A DNA stretch of 64,000 bases from UBA7446 sp965657545 (GTDB lineage Bacteria; Bacteroidota; Bacteroidia; Flavobacteriales; Flavobacteriaceae). Position numbers and translations under genes: made by a program. The notes under the pieces were generated by a model. The model was given only the letters and a program-made list of their open reading frames with translations. It did no database searches and was not told the DNA's origin. How positions within the stretch are numbered: position 1 is the first letter of the stretch; the number at the start of each line of letters is the position of its first letter. Shown here one piece after another: positions 60,832-64,000 of the stretch. The stretch lies in the NCBI GenBank assembly GCA_965657545.1, contig CBFHOG010000006.1, forward strand, positions 27,807-91,806, read 5' to 3'.

Positions 60832-61788
60832 ATGGCTAAATTCCTAAAGCTCCTTAAAAATGTAGTCCCTTTGGGTCTTGGGCTTTATTTGGTATATTTT
60901 TCATTTGCGAATACTTCCGAAGAAGACCGCTTACAAATTTTGGCTGCCATCAAACAAGCCGATTTAAAATTTGTGTTTTTATCGCTAATTTTTGGTGCGC
61001 TAAGCCACTTGTCACGTGCCTACCGTTGGAATTTTTTACTTAAGCCGCTTGGCCATCAGCCCTCGTTTATTATCAGAACATTAACTGTCATGATTTCTTA
61101 TTTCTCTAATTTGGGGATTCCCCGTTCTGGAGAAGTATTACGTGCAACTGCTTTAGCTACCTATGCAGATGTACCGTTTCAAAAAGGATTTGGCACCATT
61201 GTAACCGAGCGTATTATCGACCTTATTTTATTGTTTTCAATTATTGGTTTGGGGTTTTTACTTCACAGCGAATTGCTACTTGAAATTATTGGAAATCCTA
61301 CGTTTAACATATACACACTGCTTTGGATAGTAGGTATTGCAGTATTATTTTTTGTTTTTATTAAGAAGATGAAACGCTCACATAAATTATGGGCAACAAA
61401 AATAATGGGCTTTTTTAATGGACTTTGGTTGGGGATGCTTTCAGTGCGATCTATGGACAATAAGTGGGCGTTTATTGCGCATACCCTATTTATTTGGCTT
61501 ATGTACTTGATGATGTTCTGGGTGGTTACTTTTGCACTTCCCGAAACAAGCGGATTATCCCTATCGGCGATTATCCCTGCATTTATTGCAGGAGGGTTTG
61601 CCATGTCTGCTACCAATGGCGGTATCGGTTTATATCCATTGGCTGTAGCTGCTGTTTTGCAAGCTTTTGACGTCCCATACCCTGATGCGTTGGCTTTTGG
61701 CTGGGTGATGTGGACAGGACAAACGATTATGGTAGTCGTTTTTGGTAGTCTTTCTTTTTTACTACTCCCTATTTTTTCTAAAAAATAA
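60832..61788 (+). CDS. lysylphosphatidylglycerol synthase transmembrane region family protein
   Basis: A 318-aa membrane protein with eight or nine helices and the UPF0104/LPG-synthase TM pattern: SLIFGALSHLSRAYRWNFLL, YFSNLGIPRSGEVLRATALA, and SATNGGIGLYPLAVAAVL. It lacks the cytosolic aminoacyl-transferase domain of MprF, so a flippase-like or lipid transport role is more likely than lysylation. It follows panD by 4 bases, an arrangement I believe to be common in Bacteroidota. Confidence 0.85.
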   Translation: MAKFLKLLKNVVPLGLGLYLVYFSFANTSEEDRLQILAAIKQADLKFVFLSLIFGALSHLSRAYRWNFLLKPLGHQPSFIIRTLTVMISYFSNLGIPRSGEVLRATALATYADVPFQKGFGTIVTERIIDLILLFSIIGLGFLLHSELLLEIIGNPTFNIYTLLWIVGIAVLFFVFIKKMKRSHKLWATKIMGFFNGLWLGMLSVRSMDNKWAFIAHTLFIWLMYLMMFWVVTFALPETSGLSLSAIIPAFIAGGFAMSATNGGIGLYPLAVAAVLQAFDVPYPDALAFGWVMWTGQTIMVVVFGSLSFLLLPIFSKK

Positions 61789-61801
61789 GTAGCTTCGCCC
61801 A

Positions 61802-63151
61802 ATGGCAAAAGTGAAAAAGGCATTTTTTTGTACCCATTGTGGCACACAACACGCGCAATGGCAGGGGCAGTGTAGCTCATGTAAGAGTTGGAATACGCTT
61901 CAAGAAGAAGTACTAGACAACCCAAAAGCACCGTCCTGGCAAACCGAAAAAGTTGCACCAGTAAAAGCAAGTCCTGTGCGTATTCAAGATGTGGCCATAG
62001 ATGCAATTCAACGACTACCCTCTGGTGATTCGGAGTTAGATCGTGTGTTGGGTGGCGGTATTGTCCCTGGAGCTATGATGCTTGTGGGTGGCGAACCCGG
62101 CATTGGAAAATCTACATTGTTATTGCAAGTTGCCCTTTCTGTAAAAGGAAAAGTGGTTTATGTTTCGGGGGAAGAAAGCGAACAACAAATAAAACTACGT
62201 AGCGCTCGCGTAACCGAAGAAAGCAGCGAATGCTATCTGCTTGCAGAAACACATACGCAATCGCTATTGCACCATTTGGGGAAACTTCAGCCTGCGGTTG
62301 TTGTGATTGATTCCATACAAACCTTACACTCTGATATCATTGACAGTACAGCAGGAAGCGTATCGCAAATTCGTGCCTGTACGGCCGAATTACTACAGTT
62401 TGCGAAAAGCACACAAACACCTGTATTTTTGGTTGGGCATATTACCAAAGATGGCGCCATTGCAGGACCTAAAGTTTTAGAACACATGGTCGATACCGTA
62501 CTTCATTTTGAGGGCGATAGAAATCATGTATATCGCATTTTACGTGCCCATAAAAACCGATTTGGTACGACAGCCGAATTGGGTATTTATACCATGGCAC
62601 AAGAGGGATTATTGCCTGTTACCAACCCCAGTGCATTGCTTATTTCTTCGGAAAGTGCGGGACTTAGCGGACACGCTATTGGCACTACTGTTGAGGGTAT
62701 TAGACCCATGCTTATAGAAGTGCAAGCACTTGTAAGCTCTGCCGTGTATGGCACGCCGCAGCGTAGCAGTACAGGCTTTGACAATAAGCGTCTGAATATG
62801 TTGTTGGCGGTACTGGAAAAACGCGCAGGTTTTCAGTTGGGCTCAAAAGATGTGTTCCTAAACTTAGCAGGAGGCATTCGCTTAGACGATCCCGGGTTAG
62901 ACTTGGCCGTTATGGTTGCCATTCTATCTAGCAGTTTGGATGTTGCAATACCTAAAGGCTATACGTTCGCTGCTGAAGTGGGGCTTTCAGGTGAATTGCG
63001 TAACGTCCCAAAAATGGAACAACGCATGCAAGAAGCTACAAAGTTGGGCTTTGAGCGTATGGTGGTGGCGCAAAAAGTAACCACAGCACCTAAAGGCTTA
63101 GAGCTTATTCGGTTGACTACCATTCAAGAAGTAGTGGCGCATTTGTTTTAA
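61802..63151 (+). CDS. radA: DNA repair protein RadA
   Basis: A 449-aa RecA-like branch-migration ATPase. The N-terminal zinc finger is CTHCG...CSSC, Walker A is GGEPGIGKSTLL, the RadA-specific motif KNRFG is present, and the C-terminal Lon-like domain has GGIRLDDPGLDLAVMVAILSS. It processes recombination intermediates. It is complete. Its stop codon overlaps the stop of the aldo/keto reductase remnant on the other strand. Confidence 0.96.
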   Translation: MAKVKKAFFCTHCGTQHAQWQGQCSSCKSWNTLQEEVLDNPKAPSWQTEKVAPVKASPVRIQDVAIDAIQRLPSGDSELDRVLGGGIVPGAMMLVGGEPGIGKSTLLLQVALSVKGKVVYVSGEESEQQIKLRSARVTEESSECYLLAETHTQSLLHHLGKLQPAVVVIDSIQTLHSDIIDSTAGSVSQIRACTAELLQFAKSTQTPVFLVGHITKDGAIAGPKVLEHMVDTVLHFEGDRNHVYRILRAHKNRFGTTAELGIYTMAQEGLLPVTNPSALLISSESAGLSGHAIGTTVEGIRPMLIEVQALVSSAVYGTPQRSSTGFDNKRLNMLLAVLEKRAGFQLGSKDVFLNLAGGIRLDDPGLDLAVMVAILSSSLDVAIPKGYTFAAEVGLSGELRNVPKMEQRMQEATKLGFERMVVAQKVTTAPKGLELIRLTTIQEVVAHLF

Positions 63152-63237
63152 GGCGCAGGGTTGGGCATTTGATTATGCACCGCATCAATTTCCGCTAAAA
63201 TGTCATCTGATAATGTAACATTTGTAGAAGCAAAATT
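63148..63237 (-). pseudogene. 3' remnant of a Tas-type aldo/keto reductase
   Basis: On the minus strand, 29 codons before a stop at 63148 read NFASTNVTLSDDILAEIDAV then HNQMPNPAP. This closely matches the C-terminal end of Tas-type aldo/keto reductases (LSEDVLAEIEAVH...PAP). A stop codon (63238-63240) lies directly upstream, and none of the three upstream frames continues the family. Only the tail survives, so the rest was deleted or displaced. The identification rests on my recall of the family's C-terminus. Confidence 0.65.
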
Positions 63238-63418
63238 TTACTCTTACATGATATGGTATTCATAAAATTTAATAAAACGCAAAGAAATGAAGCGTTCTTT
63301 TCATTTTTAATAAAGCTTAGTTGAAAGCAAACATTTTTGTTTTGTTTCCAAAAAAATAAGACAACAACAAAAATAAACTCCATTAATAGAATTTTTTTTA
63401 ATAATAACTGCATAAACC
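63238..63418. other. AT-rich stretch without a supported gene
   Basis: Very AT-rich DNA with many A and T runs. The only structure I see is a weak hairpin, AACGC (63276-63280) with GCGTT (63292-63296), with flanking A and T, perhaps a weak terminator for radA. Open frames here are low-complexity and lack promoters. Confidence 0.5.
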
Positions 63419-63449
63419 TTGTGTAATATACAAATGTATATTACGTTTG
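63419..63449 (+). promoter_or_regulatory. promoter with operator-like inverted repeat in the spacer
   Basis: TTG (63419-63421), 20 bases, then an exact -7 box TACGTTTG (63442-63449). The spacer is filled by a 22-bp inverted repeat: GTAATATACA (63423-63432), two bases, TGTATATTAC (63435-63444). A protein bound here would block RNA polymerase, so this looks like a repressor operator. Confidence 0.6.
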
Positions 63450-63473
63450 TGTTGTAATTGGAAAGTAACACTA

Positions 63474-63614
63474 ATGATAACACTGGAAGTAACACAACAA
63501 GAGGCAGATTTAATAGAAACCATAAGGAACTATAAAAAATCCTACCCAAACGGCGAGCCTGAATTGGAATGGTACATAAGAAACCTATTAGACGAGCTTC
63601 TCGATATGGATTAA
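63474..63614 (+). CDS. small acidic protein (46 aa), unknown
   Basis: MITLEVTQQEADLIETIRNY... ending LLDELLDMD, a compact, mostly helical and acidic protein. It is the first frame after the operator-containing promoter, 24 bases from the -7 box, and precedes the DUF5053 gene by 40 bases. The style, short and helical, resembles small proteins of Bacteroidota phages and conjugative elements, but I cannot assign a family. Confidence 0.5.
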   Translation: MITLEVTQQEADLIETIRNYKKSYPNGEPELEWYIRNLLDELLDMD

Positions 63615-63654
63615 CATCAAAATTCCCTTGAAAGAGGGCACAAAAAACACAAAT

Positions 63655-63894
63655 ATGAGCATAACAAAAACACACACTCTAAAGCAATCGGTAAGCGATA
63701 TATTACTGGATATTTCGTGGGCGCAGATTTCAAAAAAATACTTTGGGAAATCACGTTCGTGGCTAAACCATAAAATTAACGGCATTAACAGTAACGGTGC
63801 CAAAACCGAAATATCACTTGAAGAAAAAGAACAGCTAAAACACGCATTAAAAGATTTAGCAAAACGTATAGAGGCATGCGCTGACTCATTATAA
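63655..63894 (+). CDS. DUF5053 family protein
   Basis: A 79-aa protein with the DUF5053 signature: SWAQISKKYFGKSRSWLNHK followed by INGINSNG, and a C-terminal helix EEKEQLKHALKDLAKRIEACADSL. The AQISKKYFGKSRSWLNHKI part looks like a helix-turn-helix, so DNA binding is plausible. I start at ATG 63655 (MSITKTHTLK). It is the last gene before a strong terminator and shares the promoter at 63419. Family members are typical of Bacteroidota genomes and often of mobile regions. Confidence 0.75.
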   Translation: MSITKTHTLKQSVSDILLDISWAQISKKYFGKSRSWLNHKINGINSNGAKTEISLEEKEQLKHALKDLAKRIEACADSL

Positions 63895-63927
63895 AAGGCT
63901 CTATAAATTACTTTTTAATTACACCTT

Positions 63928-63961
63928 AACCCCCGGAATTTGAGCCGTTTCGGGGGTTTTT
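63928..63961 (+). terminator. intrinsic terminator after DUF5053
   Basis: AACCCCCG (63928-63935) pairs with CGGGGGTT (63951-63958), extended inwards by a G-T and two A-T pairs, followed by a T run. It lies 34 bases after the DUF5053 stop. The remaining 39 bases to the window end show nothing. Confidence 0.88.
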
Positions 63962-64000
63962 ATTTCCTCATATTTAAAACACACTTCACTTATAGAATAT

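Noticed and set aside
61263..62006. 247-aa minus-strand frame opposite the LPG-synthase-like gene and radA.
   Set aside because: Spans the junction of two clear plus-strand genes and shows no domain.
63271..63300. AACGC/GCGTT hairpin with A/T flanks after radA.
   Set aside because: Only five base pairs with an 11-base loop; not strong enough to list as a terminator by itself.
63307..63675. 122-aa minus-strand reading frame opposite the DUF5053 region.
   Set aside because: Low-complexity aromatic and Cys-rich translation typical of an antisense shadow, and it crosses the operator and promoter on the other strand.
1..64000. CRISPR arrays, insertion sequences, rRNA genes.
   Set aside because: No regularly spaced direct repeats, transposase motifs or rRNA segments were seen anywhere in the window.

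Overview
The window is a stretch of chromosome from a member of the Bacteroidota, most likely a marine-type Flavobacteriaceae. The signs are a SprA type IX secretion translocon, an alternative complex III (ActABCDEF) joined to an aa3-type oxidase, DUF4270 and DUF2723 proteins, two TonB-like proteins, and promoters that repeatedly show the Bacteroidota -7 box TAnnTTTG instead of sigma-70 hexamers. Shine-Dalgarno sequences are not evident, so starts were chosen from family N-termini, signal peptides, gene overlaps and promoter position. All functional names come from motifs read by eye; no database search was possible.

Layout, left to right. 1-228 is the N-terminal part of an ABC transporter ATPase cut by the window edge. 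300-5215 (minus) is a cytochrome oxidase biogenesis cluster read in the order ctaB, two subunit III genes, subunit IV, a cysteine-free SCO-like protein, SCO1, DUF420 and a small membrane protein. 5306-6787 holds two tandem tonB-like genes. 6864-19374 (minus) is a tightly packed run ruvB-queG-maeB-ruvA-sprA-gcvH. 19423-30510 (minus) is the respiratory operon actABCDEF-cox2-cox1, closed by a clear terminator. With the first cluster this gives nearly a whole quinol-to-oxygen electron path: menaquinol to complex III to cytochrome c domains to oxidase, plus heme A precursor synthesis and copper insertion.

30725-31108 is a SPOR-domain protein. 31111-35532 (minus) is the rimP-nusA-infB operon. 35598-37459 is a small accessory island: a RelE/ParE-type toxin-antitoxin pair with a palindromic operator, two very small membrane ORFs and a lipoprotein esterase. 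A tRNA-Gln, a large DUF2723 membrane glycosyltransferase-like protein, a cysteine-free thioredoxin-fold protein, a membrane metallophosphoesterase and polA follow. 45679-48566 is the rplM-rpsI-rpsB-tsf ribosomal cluster. 48595-56690 carries an uncharacterised exported protein, pyrH-frr, an RND/MMPL exporter, asnS and rpoN. 56685-59540 (minus) holds a small membrane protein, a DUF4270 lipoprotein and a half-length glycogen synthase homologue; panC, panD, a lysyl-PG-synthase-type membrane protein and radA follow on plus.

After radA the character changes. A 29-codon remnant of an aldo/keto reductase abuts an AT-rich stretch, followed by a promoter with an inverted repeat in its spacer driving a 46-aa ORF and a DUF5053 protein, then a strong terminator. 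This looks like the edge of an acquired or rearranged segment. Most of the window is conserved housekeeping DNA. The least ordinary items are the promoters that sit 4-7 nt from start codons, the 35.6-36.5 kb island, several degenerate paralogues that have lost catalytic residues (SCO-like, thioredoxin-like, GlgA-like), and the right-hand end. I did not find a CRISPR array, insertion sequence or clear new multi-gene defence system.
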